Below are positions 20,909 to 30,698 of a stretch of DNA of 40,292 bases, piece by piece. A program made the translations under genes and the position numbers. The DNA is taken from positions 1 through 40,292 of the forward strand of contig QKFK01000177.1 of assembly GCA_003252195.1 (NCBI GenBank). The letters run 5' to 3'. This stretch comes from Rhodospirillales bacterium. Lineage in GTDB: Bacteria > Pseudomonadota > Alphaproteobacteria > QKFK01 > SZUA-500. Below the pieces are notes generated by a model. That model was not told where the DNA came from. It ran no database searches and was given only the letters and a program-made list of their open reading frames with translations. The number at the start of each line of letters is the position of its first letter. Within the stretch, counting starts at the first letter, position 1.

Positions 20909-21547
20909 TTATTCGGGTAGAAAATATTTATAATAAACAAAACCAACTAGCTCGTGCCATTCAAGCTTCAGCATTAGCCATTTATTTATTTTGCTTTTAG
21001 CTGGAATGGGGTTTAATTCTCCACCATATTTACTAAAGCTCATTAACGCACGTGCCATATGATAATCAGATGTAACCAACCCCCACTTGCCATCTTTTAC
21101 CTCTGGATATAATTTAGAAATAAATTTAGCATTCTCATTGGTTGTTTTTGATTCTGTTTCAAAATAGATATTCTCAATACTTATATTATTTTCCACAAAA
21201 TAACGAACAACCCTTTCCTTGTTTCTATATTTACAATTAGGATAACTCGGACAAGCCCCTCCAAAAATAATTTTCTTATTAGGATATTCTTGGTGTATTT
21301 TTATGGATAGCTTAAAGCGTTCATTTATTACGAACACCCCATCATCATTTTCTTCACCAAATGGGCTTATTGCAACTATTCCATCCAAAGAAGCAAGTTC
21401 TTGTGGTGTCTGATGAGAAATGTTTCTGGTTAATGCTTTTAGAATTAACTTATCAAATGGAGTGATAATTATTAATAAGAATATCAACAATAATAATACG
21501 ACAGCGAAAGCACCCAACTTTTTAAACAGTGACATAGATATAAACAC
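20909..21547 (-). CDS. YdcF/SanA-like (DUF218) membrane-anchored protein
   Basis: 212 aa; N-terminal TM; DGIVAIS, KKIIFGGACPSYP, NIYFETESKTTNENAKF, WGLVTSDYHMARA. Confidence 0.82.
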   Translation of the reverse strand: MFISMSLFKKLGAFAVVLLLLIFLLIIITPFDKLILKALTRNISHQTPQELASLDGIVAISPFGEENDDGVFVINERFKLSIKIHQEYPNKKIIFGGACPSYPNCKYRNKERVVRYFVENNISIENIYFETESKTTNENAKFISKLYPEVKDGKWGLVTSDYHMARALMSFSKYGGELNPIPAKSKINKWLMLKLEWHELVGFVYYKYFLPE

Positions 21548-22387
21548 CTATTTTACAACACCAACACGTATATTAAGCTTGCATCTTGACTTATCAAATA
21601 CAAAGCCGTGCTTACGGAAGTAATATATAACTGACTTAACATGAGCTTTTAACAAAGTGATTTTTTTATGAGAACCTCTTTCCCAGCCATGTTTAACACT
21701 CACATTGGCGATCACAACATTGTCTGCTTGCTCTAACATTCTTCTTGATAAATCTACATCTTCATAATACATAAAGAATTTTTCATCAAACCCACCAACT
21801 TTTTTTAAAACATCTGAACGCATAAACATGAAGCAACCTGAAATATATGGAGCATAATATGGTTCATACGCGTCAGCATATTCTTTTAAAACATGTTCAT
21901 TAACTTTATTTGAGAATATGTTAATCAGCTTAGGAATAAATATGGATGAAAATCTAAGGATAACATCTGTAATTTCAGGCAATTTTCTTGCCACATATTG
22001 TGGAGAACCATCCAAATTACAAATTTTAGGGGAGCTCAAACCAACATTGGTATTAGCTTCCATATAATGGAATATTTGATTTAATTCATCAGAGGCCAAA
22101 ATTACATCCGGATTTAACACCAAATGGTATTTTGAATTATCTGCGTATTTATTGATGGCTATATTGTGCCCATAACCATAACCGCCATTAATAGGAGCTT
22201 TAATATAATCGGCATCAAATTTAGTTAACATATCAGAATAATCAGAGGCAAGTGGAGAGTTGTCAACCAAACATAGTTTAAACTTCAAATCCCCACTAGA
22301 TGCAAAAACCTTTTCTACCAAATCAGAGATAACATCTTTGTCTGTGTTGTATAATACCACTGAAATAGCGACATCAAATTGTGCCAT
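21548..22387 (-). CDS. Glycosyltransferase family 2 (rhamnosyltransferase-like)
   Basis: 279 aa; ISVVLYNTDKD, LVDNSP, NGGYGYGHNIAI, LVLNPDV, YISGCFMFMRSDVLKKVGGFDEKFFMYYEDVDLSRR. Confidence 0.88.
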   Translation of the reverse strand: MAQFDVAISVVLYNTDKDVISDLVEKVFASSGDLKFKLCLVDNSPLASDYSDMLTKFDADYIKAPINGGYGYGHNIAINKYADNSKYHLVLNPDVILASDELNQIFHYMEANTNVGLSSPKICNLDGSPQYVARKLPEITDVILRFSSIFIPKLINIFSNKVNEHVLKEYADAYEPYYAPYISGCFMFMRSDVLKKVGGFDEKFFMYYEDVDLSRRMLEQADNVVIANVSVKHGWERGSHKKITLLKAHVKSVIYYFRKHGFVFDKSRCKLNIRVGVVK

Positions 22388-22550
22388 ATATAATTACCTA
22401 ATTAACGATAGTTTTCAGCCTAGCAATAACGAATGTGCACCTTCACAGACCAGAACTATCTATACCTTATTTTTTATATTAAGTTGAACAATCACGTGCA
22501 AAAATAAAACATTATTGCATCATATCAAACTACTTATAACCATTGTATGA

Positions 22551-23547
22551 TTAAACTTTATTTAAATACCATTCAACAGTTTTTAATATACCTGTTTCAA
22601 AATTTTCATCTGGCTTCCAACCAAGTTCTTTTGTTATCTTAGTTGCATCTATGGCATAGCGCTTATCATGCCCTGGCCTATCTTTAACAAAAGTCAGCAA
22701 ATCTTCATGTTTTTTGCCATTAGAACGAGGTTTTAGTTCATCTAAAATTTCGCATATTTTTTTCACTATATAAATATTAGTACGTTCATTATTACCACCG
22801 ATATTATAAGTCTCGCCAGATTTACCATTATGGTAAACAAAATCAATACCCTTACAATGGTCTAATACATATAACCAATCACGAACATTTAAGCCATCAC
22901 CATAAACAGGCAGAGGCTTCTCGTTAGCTGCATTAGAAATAATTTTTGGAATAAGCTTTTCTGGATGTTGCTTAGGACCATAATTATTAGAACAATTACT
23001 TGTGGTTACAATAGGCTCTTACAATAAAATCACTTGATGCTTTTGAGGCTGAATAAGGTGAATTTGGGGCATAAGGAGTTGTTTCCTCAAACAAGCCAGT
23101 TTCACCCAACGTACCATAAACCTCATCAGTTGAAACATGGTGGAAGCGACAATCTTCATAACCTTTTTTATATTCAAAAGGTGCGTCCATCCAATATTTA
23201 CGAGCCGCATCAATTAATGTAAATGTACCCATAACATTAGTTTTAACAAAAGCTTCTGGACCTGTGATTGAATTATCAACGTGGCTCTCAGCGGCAAAGT
23301 GCACAACACCTCTAACATCATGCTCTTGCATCAAATTATCGATTAAAGCTCTATCGCAGATATCACCTTTAACAAACAGATAATTATCTTTGTCTGAGGC
23401 TTCTTTGACATTATCTAAATTAGCAGCATAGGTCATTACATCTAAATTGATAATTTTATAATCTGGGTATTTTTCAACCATGTACGGCACAAAGTTTGAA
23501 CCGATAAAGCCTGCACCACCAGTTACGATTATAGATTTTTTAGACAT
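22551..23547 (-). pseudogene. rfbB: dTDP-glucose 4,6-dehydratase, split by a frameshift near 22998-23008
   Basis: N-terminal part (IIVTGGAGFIGSNFV...[15 protein letters not shown]) in ORF 22996..23547, then homology resumes in another frame: [54 protein letters not shown]...[24 protein letters not shown], open to 22551. Confidence 0.88.
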
Positions 23548-24362
23548 TCGCTAATTCCTTCTTGCCATGTTTGCAATTCGACTTTTAATTCTCTCGCAGC
23601 CTTTGATGAATCTAAAACTGAATATTTCGGTCTTGCTATCTTACTTGGATAATCTTTATATTCAATAGGGTTTATTTGACATTTAGAGGCTAATATATTT
23701 TGCATCTCTATTGCTAAATCATAAAAAGACAGCTCATTTGATGAACTAAGATTATATATCTCTTTTTTTGCACCGCTTTCTATAAAAGCAATCACTGCTT
23801 CAACTAATCTATCCGCATTAGTCATTGTAACTTTTTGGTCAGTCACTGTATTAATTGCTTCTCGCTCGGTTAAAAGCTTTTTAAACAATTTAACAATGTT
23901 ATTGCCGAATTCAGAATATAAATATGAAGCTCTAAAGATGGCTCCTTTATTTACCAATTCATCAAAAACTTTTTCAGCCTCTTCTTTAGATTTGCCATAT
24001 TCATTTATAGCACCTGTTTTATCATCTTCAGTATAAGGAAATGTTTTTTGACCATCAAAAATATAGTCCGTTGATATATGAATAAGCAAGGCATCAATCT
24101 CATTACATGCAATCGCTAGGTTTTTAACCCCATCAACATTAACCTTAAAACATATTTCTCTATCTTCAGCTTCAGCCTTATCAACATTGGTATAAGCGGC
24201 ACAATTTATCACCACTTCAGGCTTATATTTGCTAAATGTAGCCTTAACCTCTGCAAGATTGGTAATATTACAATCACTTACAGTACAATAAACAGCCTTA
24301 TCGCCCAAATGCTTGGCAAACACCTGACCTAATTGCCCTTCTGCCCCCACAACTAAAAACAT
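23529..24362 (-). CDS. rfbD: dTDP-4-dehydrorhamnose reductase
   Basis: 277 aa; VVGAEGQLGQVF, NCAAYTNVDKAE, ISTDYIFDGQK, YGKSKEEAE. Confidence 0.93.
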   Translation of the reverse strand: MFLVVGAEGQLGQVFAKHLGDKAVYCTVSDCNITNLAEVKATFSKYKPEVVINCAAYTNVDKAEAEDREICFKVNVDGVKNLAIACNEIDALLIHISTDYIFDGQKTFPYTEDDKTGAINEYGKSKEEAEKVFDELVNKGAIFRASYLYSEFGNNIVKLFKKLLTEREAINTVTDQKVTMTNADRLVEAVIAFIESGAKKEIYNLSSSNELSFYDLAIEMQNILASKCQINPIEYKDYPSKIARPKYSVLDSSKAARELKVELQTWQEGISECLKNL

Positions 24363-24907
24363 GGGTTCTCCTTATATTGGGCAAAGCTTTCTTGCTTTAA
24401 ATCCTTATCAGATATTATAGCCTTTGAAGAATCAATCTGCCAATTAATTGCCAATTCAGCATCATTAAAGAGAATTCCACTATCATCAGCTGGGGAATAA
24501 AAATTATCACATTGATAAGAAAAAATAGCTACATCACTTAAAACAGCAAAACCATGAGCAAAGCCTCGAGGAATAAATAATTGATGATTATTCTCATCGC
24601 TTAATTCTGCAACAACATGCAGGCCAAAGGTTGGTGAGTTAGAACGCAAATCAACTGCCACGTCTAAAACCTTACCTTTAATTACCCTAACTAATTTAGC
24701 CTGAGCGGCATCTCCTTTTTGGAAATGCAGGCCCCTAATCGTGCCAAAGCTAGATAAAGACTGGTTAGATTGCACAAAATCAACATCAATCCCATTATCG
24801 GCAAACAACTTTTTATTATAACTTTCAAAGAAGTATCCTCTTGAATCCTTAAACACTTTAGGTTCAAAAATAATCACATCTTTGATTTCTGTCTTAATAA
24901 AAGGCAT
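24353..24907 (-). CDS. rfbC: dTDP-4-dehydrorhamnose 3,5-epimerase
   Basis: 184 aa; FVQSNQSLSSFGTIRGLHFQ, GKVLDVAVDLR, FIPRGFAHGFAVLSD. Confidence 0.94.
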   Translation of the reverse strand: MPFIKTEIKDVIIFEPKVFKDSRGYFFESYNKKLFADNGIDVDFVQSNQSLSSFGTIRGLHFQKGDAAQAKLVRVIKGKVLDVAVDLRSNSPTFGLHVVAELSDENNHQLFIPRGFAHGFAVLSDVAIFSYQCDNFYSPADDSGILFNDAELAINWQIDSSKAIISDKDLKQESFAQYKENPCF

Positions 24908-24908
24908 T

Positions 24909-25781
24909 TTATTCCTCTACAACTCTCATAAGGTATTTTTTATAATCAACACCATCTTTTATGGAGTTTATTATTTCAAGCATCTGTTCTTTATTTATAA
25001 ATTTTCTACGATATGCAATCTCTTCCAAACAGGCTATCTTGAGACCTTGTCGTTGCTCGACCATACCAATAAAGTTAGATGATTGCAAAAGTGACTCAGG
25101 CGTTCCTGCATCAAGCCATGCAGTACCACGTTTTAGAGGCATTGCCTTTAATTTGCCAGATTTCAAATACTCAACATTAAGATCTGTAATCTCATATTCG
25201 CCACGCTTAGATGGCTTTAGACCTTTGGCATATTTAACCACATTATTATCATAAAAATACAAACCAACTGCTGCATAATTTGATTTTGGCACAGCTGGTT
25301 TCTCTTCAATTGAGATTACATTAAATTCTTTATCATATTCAATAACGCCAAAACGCTGTGGGTCAACCACATGATAACCAAATATCATCGCACCGTCTTT
25401 TAGCTCATTAGCTTCTTTACGCATCACATCTATCTGATTCCCCAAATAGAAAATATTATCGCCTAAAATAAGAGCTACGGAATCATCGCCAATAAATTCT
25501 TCACCCAAGACAAAAGCCTGAGCAATTCCATTTGGTTTTTCTTGAACTTTATATGAAAGATTAAGCCCTAACTGGCGACCATCTCCAAAAAAACTTTCAA
25601 TACGCGGAGTATCTTCTGGCGTGCTGATAATCAAAATGTCCTTGATATTCATAAGCATTAGAATAGACATCGGATAAGATATCATAGGTTTGTCATAAAC
25701 TGGCAAAAGCTGCTTACACACAATATTGGTTAAAGGATAAAGCCTCGAACCTGACCCGCCTGCTAATACTATTCCCTTCAT
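24909..25781 (-). CDS. rfbA: Glucose-1-phosphate thymidylyltransferase
   Basis: 290 aa; MKGIVLAGGSGSRLYPLT, KQLLPVYDKPMISYP, ALILGDNIFYG-like, GTAWLDAGTPESLL. Confidence 0.95.
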   Translation of the reverse strand: MKGIVLAGGSGSRLYPLTNIVCKQLLPVYDKPMISYPMSILMLMNIKDILIISTPEDTPRIESFFGDGRQLGLNLSYKVQEKPNGIAQAFVLGEEFIGDDSVALILGDNIFYLGNQIDVMRKEANELKDGAMIFGYHVVDPQRFGVIEYDKEFNVISIEEKPAVPKSNYAAVGLYFYDNNVVKYAKGLKPSKRGEYEITDLNVEYLKSGKLKAMPLKRGTAWLDAGTPESLLQSSNFIGMVEQRQGLKIACLEEIAYRRKFINKEQMLEIINSIKDGVDYKKYLMRVVEE

Positions 25782-25860
25782 ATAAAAAATCCTTATAAGA
25801 TTAATCCTGCTTTGGCAAAAATATACATGTTTAATCGGTATTTATCAATCTCTAAAGCGT

Positions 25861-27144
25861 TTAATTATCAGTCTCTCCCCATAAATCGTACGCATCAGCT
25901 TTGGTGATTTTTACTTTAACTATATCTCCAGGGTTTAACTCCCAACCATCAACATAAACCAAACCATCAATATCTGGAGCATCACCCTTACTTCTGCCCA
26001 CTCCACCATCTGGGGTTGAGGCATCAATAATTACTTCAATAGTTTTACCAACTTTAGCCTGCATTTTTTCTAAGCTAATTTCTTGCTGAACCTGCATAAA
26101 TCTATGCCAACGATCTTCCTTAACTTCCTCTGAGATTTGCTCTTCCCATTCTGAAGCTTCTGCGCCATCTATTTGTTCAAATTTAAAACAACCAACACGA
26201 TCTAATTTTGCCTCTTTTATAAAGCGCAACAACTCTTCAAAATCCTCTTCTGTTTCTTTAGGGAAACCCACAATAAAGCCAGAGCGAATTACTACATCTG
26301 GGCAGATTGAACGCCATTTTTGTATCTTTTTAAGCAAGTCTTCAATCGAGCCAGGGCGTTTCATATTCCTTAAAACATTGGCACTTGCATGCTGCAATGG
26401 CACATCTAAATAAGGCAAGATAACACCTTCAGCCATTAGCTCAACTAGCTCATCAACAATCTTATATGGATATGTGTAGTGAACCCTCACCCACATATCA
26501 AGAGAGCCAAGCTCACGGCACAAATCTACAATGTTTTTATCGCCATCTTTATAAAGACCAGTATCTTGTGCTACAACCAACAGCTCTCTAACACCAGCAT
26601 CTGACAAGTTTCGGGCTTCTTCCATAATATCATCAAAAGAACGATGGGTTATTGGTCCACGCAATTTTGGAATGATGCAATATGTACAAGTGCCAGAACA
26701 ACCTTCACCAATTTTTAAATATGAATAATGAGGCGGGGTTAAATGTAAACCTTCTGGTGAAACATTTGCACCCATAGCATCTGATGACAATGGGACGCAT
26801 GATTTAATTGCTTTTACAACTTCATCATATTTATGAGGGCCAGTAATTGCTGTAACATTCGGAATTTTCGCTCTAATTTTTTCAGGATTTGCTCCCAAAC
26901 AACCAGTCACAATTACCTTTCCATTTGCCTCCATTGCCTCAGCAATAGCGTCTAATGATTCATCAACCGCACTATTTAAGAAACCACATGTATTAACAAT
27001 TACAGCTTCTGCATCTTCATACGAAGGTGCAACCCCATAACCAAGCTTTGCCAATCTTGTCATTATGCGCTCAGAATCCACCAAAGCCTTTGGGCAACCA
27101 AGCGAGACTATTCCAATTAATGGGTTTTTATTTTTTGCCATCAT
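25861..27144 (-). CDS. rimO: Ribosomal protein S12 methylthiotransferase
   Basis: 427 aa; IGIVSLGCPKALVDSERIMTRL, radical SAM GCSGTCTYCIIP, YLDVPLQHAS. Confidence 0.94.
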   Translation of the reverse strand: MMAKNKNPLIGIVSLGCPKALVDSERIMTRLAKLGYGVAPSYEDAEAVIVNTCGFLNSAVDESLDAIAEAMEANGKVIVTGCLGANPEKIRAKIPNVTAITGPHKYDEVVKAIKSCVPLSSDAMGANVSPEGLHLTPPHYSYLKIGEGCSGTCTYCIIPKLRGPITHRSFDDIMEEARNLSDAGVRELLVVAQDTGLYKDGDKNIVDLCRELGSLDMWVRVHYTYPYKIVDELVELMAEGVILPYLDVPLQHASANVLRNMKRPGSIEDLLKKIQKWRSICPDVVIRSGFIVGFPKETEEDFEELLRFIKEAKLDRVGCFKFEQIDGAEASEWEEQISEEVKEDRWHRFMQVQQEISLEKMQAKVGKTIEVIIDASTPDGGVGRSKGDAPDIDGLVYVDGWELNPGDIVKVKITKADAYDLWGETDN

Positions 27145-27158
27145 TTTACTTTCATAAA

Positions 27159-28358
27159 TTATATGTCGTGCGGTTCAAGGGTTATTTCTTTTACATCCTC
27201 ATATGCGAGCTCAACACTCTTTTTCAAGCGTTTTGTATCATCTTTCAATGCGAAATGAACATTTGCCAATATAAAAATTATTGTCGCAACATTAAGTCCG
27301 TTAATACCATATGCCACAGCAGGAATTTCTGCATTATTTGCAGCAACCGTAAAGCCAGCCACTTGCATTAAAAAACCAGCGTTATATTTTAATGTAATTT
27401 TTATAATACGTATAGAGGTACCCACAAAACTCAATTTCTGAGTATTATCACTGATAATTGCATTACTTTGTGCAACTGACCATTTACGCAAGAATTTAGG
27501 AAACGGTCTTTCCCTATATAATATGGGGCGAATAAACACAGGACGGACTTTAAGGGCATATTTTATTAGCTCATGCCTTTTATCAATCACGGCTTGAAGC
27601 ATTCCGCCTAATATGCAGGTAAAATCAATAAACAAGGCGGTTTCATCATATCTTAATCCACTACACAAAACAGCGGAACCTACTCCAAAAAAGATAACCC
27701 CCATAGCAAACGGGTCGGTAACTATTAGCTTTATCATGCCGTGATAATATTTTAAGCGACTTTTTATCTTTTTGCGAATTACATAAAGGCGTCTAACCAA
27801 ATTAACATTTGGTTCTGCCTCAGCTAATTTACTAACATCATTATCTGGCAATTTCTTTTTCATAAATGGAGCTAATGCCAATGCCATATATGCCAGAATT
27901 AAAAAGATACTACCATAAAAGATAAAGTCTAAATCTCTTAAATACCCATCTATACCCTTCATAACGCAGGCCAATGTCATAATAAATTTGCCCAACGAGG
28001 TAATAGATAAAAACTTTTCCAAATTACCAAAATCAAACTGATATTCATTACCCTTCTTTTTAGCCCTTAGAGAGTATAAAGAAGAATTCCATGTAGGATG
28101 ATATTTACGGCGAAATTTTTTAATCTCAGCTTCTGCTTCTTGCATGATATCAATAACGCCACCAACAACAAAAAATATTACAGCAAACCAGCCTACTGGA
28201 GACGGAGATAATGCCAAAACAGCGCCACTTATAGCCATAAAAAAACTACCCGTAGTCACAAAATTCTGCGGGGAAAAAAGTTTTTTAACAGAGATTGTAA
28301 AATACGCCATCCACCTTGCTATATATGGCAGCGATTTATCTTGTTTTTTATTCGGCAT
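27159..28358 (-). CDS. Hypothetical polytopic membrane protein with apparent internal 2-TM repeats
   Basis: 399 aa; about eight hydrophobic segments arranged as hairpins, each pair followed by a charged helix (MQEAEAEIKKFRRKY, IDKRHELIKYALKVRP, LKDDTKRLKKSVELAYED). Confidence 0.75.
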   Translation of the reverse strand: MPNKKQDKSLPYIARWMAYFTISVKKLFSPQNFVTTGSFFMAISGAVLALSPSPVGWFAVIFFVVGGVIDIMQEAEAEIKKFRRKYHPTWNSSLYSLRAKKKGNEYQFDFGNLEKFLSITSLGKFIMTLACVMKGIDGYLRDLDFIFYGSIFLILAYMALALAPFMKKKLPDNDVSKLAEAEPNVNLVRRLYVIRKKIKSRLKYYHGMIKLIVTDPFAMGVIFFGVGSAVLCSGLRYDETALFIDFTCILGGMLQAVIDKRHELIKYALKVRPVFIRPILYRERPFPKFLRKWSVAQSNAIISDNTQKLSFVGTSIRIIKITLKYNAGFLMQVAGFTVAANNAEIPAVAYGINGLNVATIIFILANVHFALKDDTKRLKKSVELAYEDVKEITLEPHDI

Positions 28359-28524
28359 TTATATCCTTAAATAACGCTCATTATTTTTTATTGAAATTAT
28401 AGGAAACAAGCTGTTTTTGTAAAGATAAAACTTGTTTTGCACAAAATGCCCGCAAGATATATGGAAATTATATTTTTTAAATGATATAAAAGCTTGGGCT
28501 TAATAATAATTATGATGAATTATC

Positions 28525-29640
28525 ATGGAAAACCAAAAAGAAGCAATTATCACTCAAGAATCACGATACCATCTATGGTTAATACCCGTATTATTATGGG
28601 CGATTGCGCTTACCATGACTACTGCTTATTATTATTCTGCCACCAAAAACAAGGTCTACGACTACTACAAAGAATCCTATAATTTTGTTGCTGCCGATTT
28701 AAAGAAAAACATAGAAAAAGAGTTAGTCTCTGGGTTTAAATTATATGGCTTATCTAAAGCCCAACAAATTATAAAAAGTTCACTATCTTTGAGCTCTCAT
28801 ATAAGCAATGTAAGCTTATACAGCCTTGAAGCAATGCAGGTTATTTTTAGCACCAAAGAAGACAACATTGGCGCACGACTTCGCCATGACTGGCTAAAAG
28901 ATGGCGAACAATTTGTTTTTAATGATGCTAATAGCGCACAAATTATCACCCCTATAACCAATGTTTTAGGCGAACATGTTGGTGGATTATTGTTAGATTA
29001 TAACTTTGCTCCAGCAACCAAAGTTGTAAATGAAGCTCTATCATCAATTCTTAAAGAGGCAGTTGTTTATTTTACATTCGGCATTGGTATATTTTTAATT
29101 ATATATTACTTGTTCTTTAGCTATAATCTGATTGAAATTACTCGCCCTGCCATAGAAAAACTCCGTTCTGTTAACAAGTTCACCCTCGGCAAACCAGCAT
29201 TAGGGCTATTATTAAACGCTATAATTATTTGTGGCGGCGGATATTTGTTTAACTGTGATTTAGAAGCAAAATACAGCGGTAACATGACCCCTATCGTAAA
29301 TGACAGAGGCAAAATGCTATCATTATGGAGTGCCCGCAAAATTGAAAGCATGGTAAATTTAAACATTCCTTTTTCTGTAATTGGCGATGTTGAAGATTTA
29401 TTTAACATGCTCATGCAAAACAATTCAGAAATAAGCTATATTCTAGTAACCGATAATGTTGGGCATGTAATATATAAAGCAGGCGACCCCGCTAAAGCTT
29501 TTACAGAAAAAGATGGCAAAACCATATTAGTTGAAGGCTATAACAACCTTACTGAACAAGTACGTCGCAATGCTACAGAAGGTGTGGGCTGGGTTCAACT
29601 AGGATTGCATATTGATGGATTAATCGGAGGCAAAAAATGA
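28525..29640 (+). CDS. Membrane protein with two putative periplasmic sensor-like domains and no recognisable output domain
   Basis: 371 aa; TM segments at WLIPVLLWAIALTMTTAYYY, AVVYFTFGIGIFLIIYYLFF and LGLLLNAIIICGGGYLF flank two soluble segments of similar pattern (…NVSLYSLEAMQVIFST…; …ISYILVTDNVGHVIYKA…). Confidence 0.7.
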   Translation: MENQKEAIITQESRYHLWLIPVLLWAIALTMTTAYYYSATKNKVYDYYKESYNFVAADLKKNIEKELVSGFKLYGLSKAQQIIKSSLSLSSHISNVSLYSLEAMQVIFSTKEDNIGARLRHDWLKDGEQFVFNDANSAQIITPITNVLGEHVGGLLLDYNFAPATKVVNEALSSILKEAVVYFTFGIGIFLIIYYLFFSYNLIEITRPAIEKLRSVNKFTLGKPALGLLLNAIIICGGGYLFNCDLEAKYSGNMTPIVNDRGKMLSLWSARKIESMVNLNIPFSVIGDVEDLFNMLMQNNSEISYILVTDNVGHVIYKAGDPAKAFTEKDGKTILVEGYNNLTEQVRRNATEGVGWVQLGLHIDGLIGGKK

Positions 29641-30647
29641 AAAAAACATTATTAGCCCTGATTGCAATCACATGTTTCTTATCAACAATAAAAACCATAC
29701 ATGCTCAAGATAACACTGGCGAACATAAGTATAAAATATATGCAGTTGTCTGGAATGGTTGTGATAGTGCTTGCAAAGGTTTTAGGTCTTATCTTGATGA
29801 AAAAAAATTCCCATATGAATTCATATTACGTGATGCCAAAAACGATGACAGCGTTTTCCCTGTTTTTGTTGACGAGGCTCGCTCAAAAGATGTTGATTTA
29901 GTAATAACATGGGGCACCGCCACAGCAATGGGAATGCTGGGCTCAATCAATAATTATAACAATGGTTCATATATTAAAGACATTCCTGCGATTTTTATGG
30001 TAGTAGCTCAACCAATTAGTGTCGGCCTAGTTAGCAATTATGCCTCATCTGCACGCAATATCACAGGGGTTTTACATATTGTACCAGAAGAAGCCCAAAT
30101 AAAAATTGCCCGTGAATATATCCCATTTAAAAAACTCGGCATAATCTACAACCCTCAAGAATCTGCCTCAATGCAAAATGTAGCCGCTTTGCGCGAGATT
30201 GCAGTAAGAGAAGGCTTTAATTTATTAGAAGAGCCTATCCCTTTAGATGCTAATGGCATGCCAGTTGACGACAGCATAAAATATCAAATATATCGCCTTG
30301 CTGAACGTGGTGCTGAAATGGTTTATGTTGGGGTTGATGCCTTTATCAACCTTCGCCAAAAAGAAGTAGCAGATGCTTGTGTTGAAAAAGGATTGCCTAT
30401 CTTTTCTGTTGCCGAAAGTGCGGTTATGAATGGCAACGCTCTTATAACCGTTTCAAACCATTATTATAATATCGGAATGCTTGCAGGTAAAAAAGCTTTT
30501 GAAATATTAAACAACAATATCAAACCATATGATATCCCAATAAACATGCCAGAGAAAAAAAGCATTATCATAAACATCTCAATGGCAAAAAAGATTGGTA
30601 TCTACCCGCCATTATTACTCCTTGATAAATCGGAGATTGTTGAATAG
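29637..30647 (+). CDS. ABC transporter substrate-binding protein (ABC_sub_bind, PF04392-like)
   Basis: 336 aa; signal peptide; YKIYAVVWNGCDSACKGF, DLVITWGTATAMGMLG, IPAIFMVVAQPISVGLV, NITGVLHIVPEEAQI, LGIIYNPQESAS; 4-nt ATGA overlap with previous gene. Confidence 0.82.
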   Translation: MKKTLLALIAITCFLSTIKTIHAQDNTGEHKYKIYAVVWNGCDSACKGFRSYLDEKKFPYEFILRDAKNDDSVFPVFVDEARSKDVDLVITWGTATAMGMLGSINNYNNGSYIKDIPAIFMVVAQPISVGLVSNYASSARNITGVLHIVPEEAQIKIAREYIPFKKLGIIYNPQESASMQNVAALREIAVREGFNLLEEPIPLDANGMPVDDSIKYQIYRLAERGAEMVYVGVDAFINLRQKEVADACVEKGLPIFSVAESAVMNGNALITVSNHYYNIGMLAGKKAFEILNNNIKPYDIPINMPEKKSIIINISMAKKIGIYPPLLLLDKSEIVE

Positions 30648-30652
30648 ATAAT

Positions 30653-30684
30653 TAAAAACCCCGATGATTAGTCGGGGTTTTTAT
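30653..30684. terminator. Terminator after ABC_sub_bind gene
   Basis: aaaaaccccga-tgatta-gtcggggttttta. Confidence 0.85.
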
Positions 30685-30698
30685 TTTGCAATATATGA

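Noticed and set aside
22990-23012. Programmed frameshift or translational bypass in rfbB
   Set aside because: Conserved codons are missing rather than interrupted by an insert, and no slippery heptamer with a downstream structure was seen.
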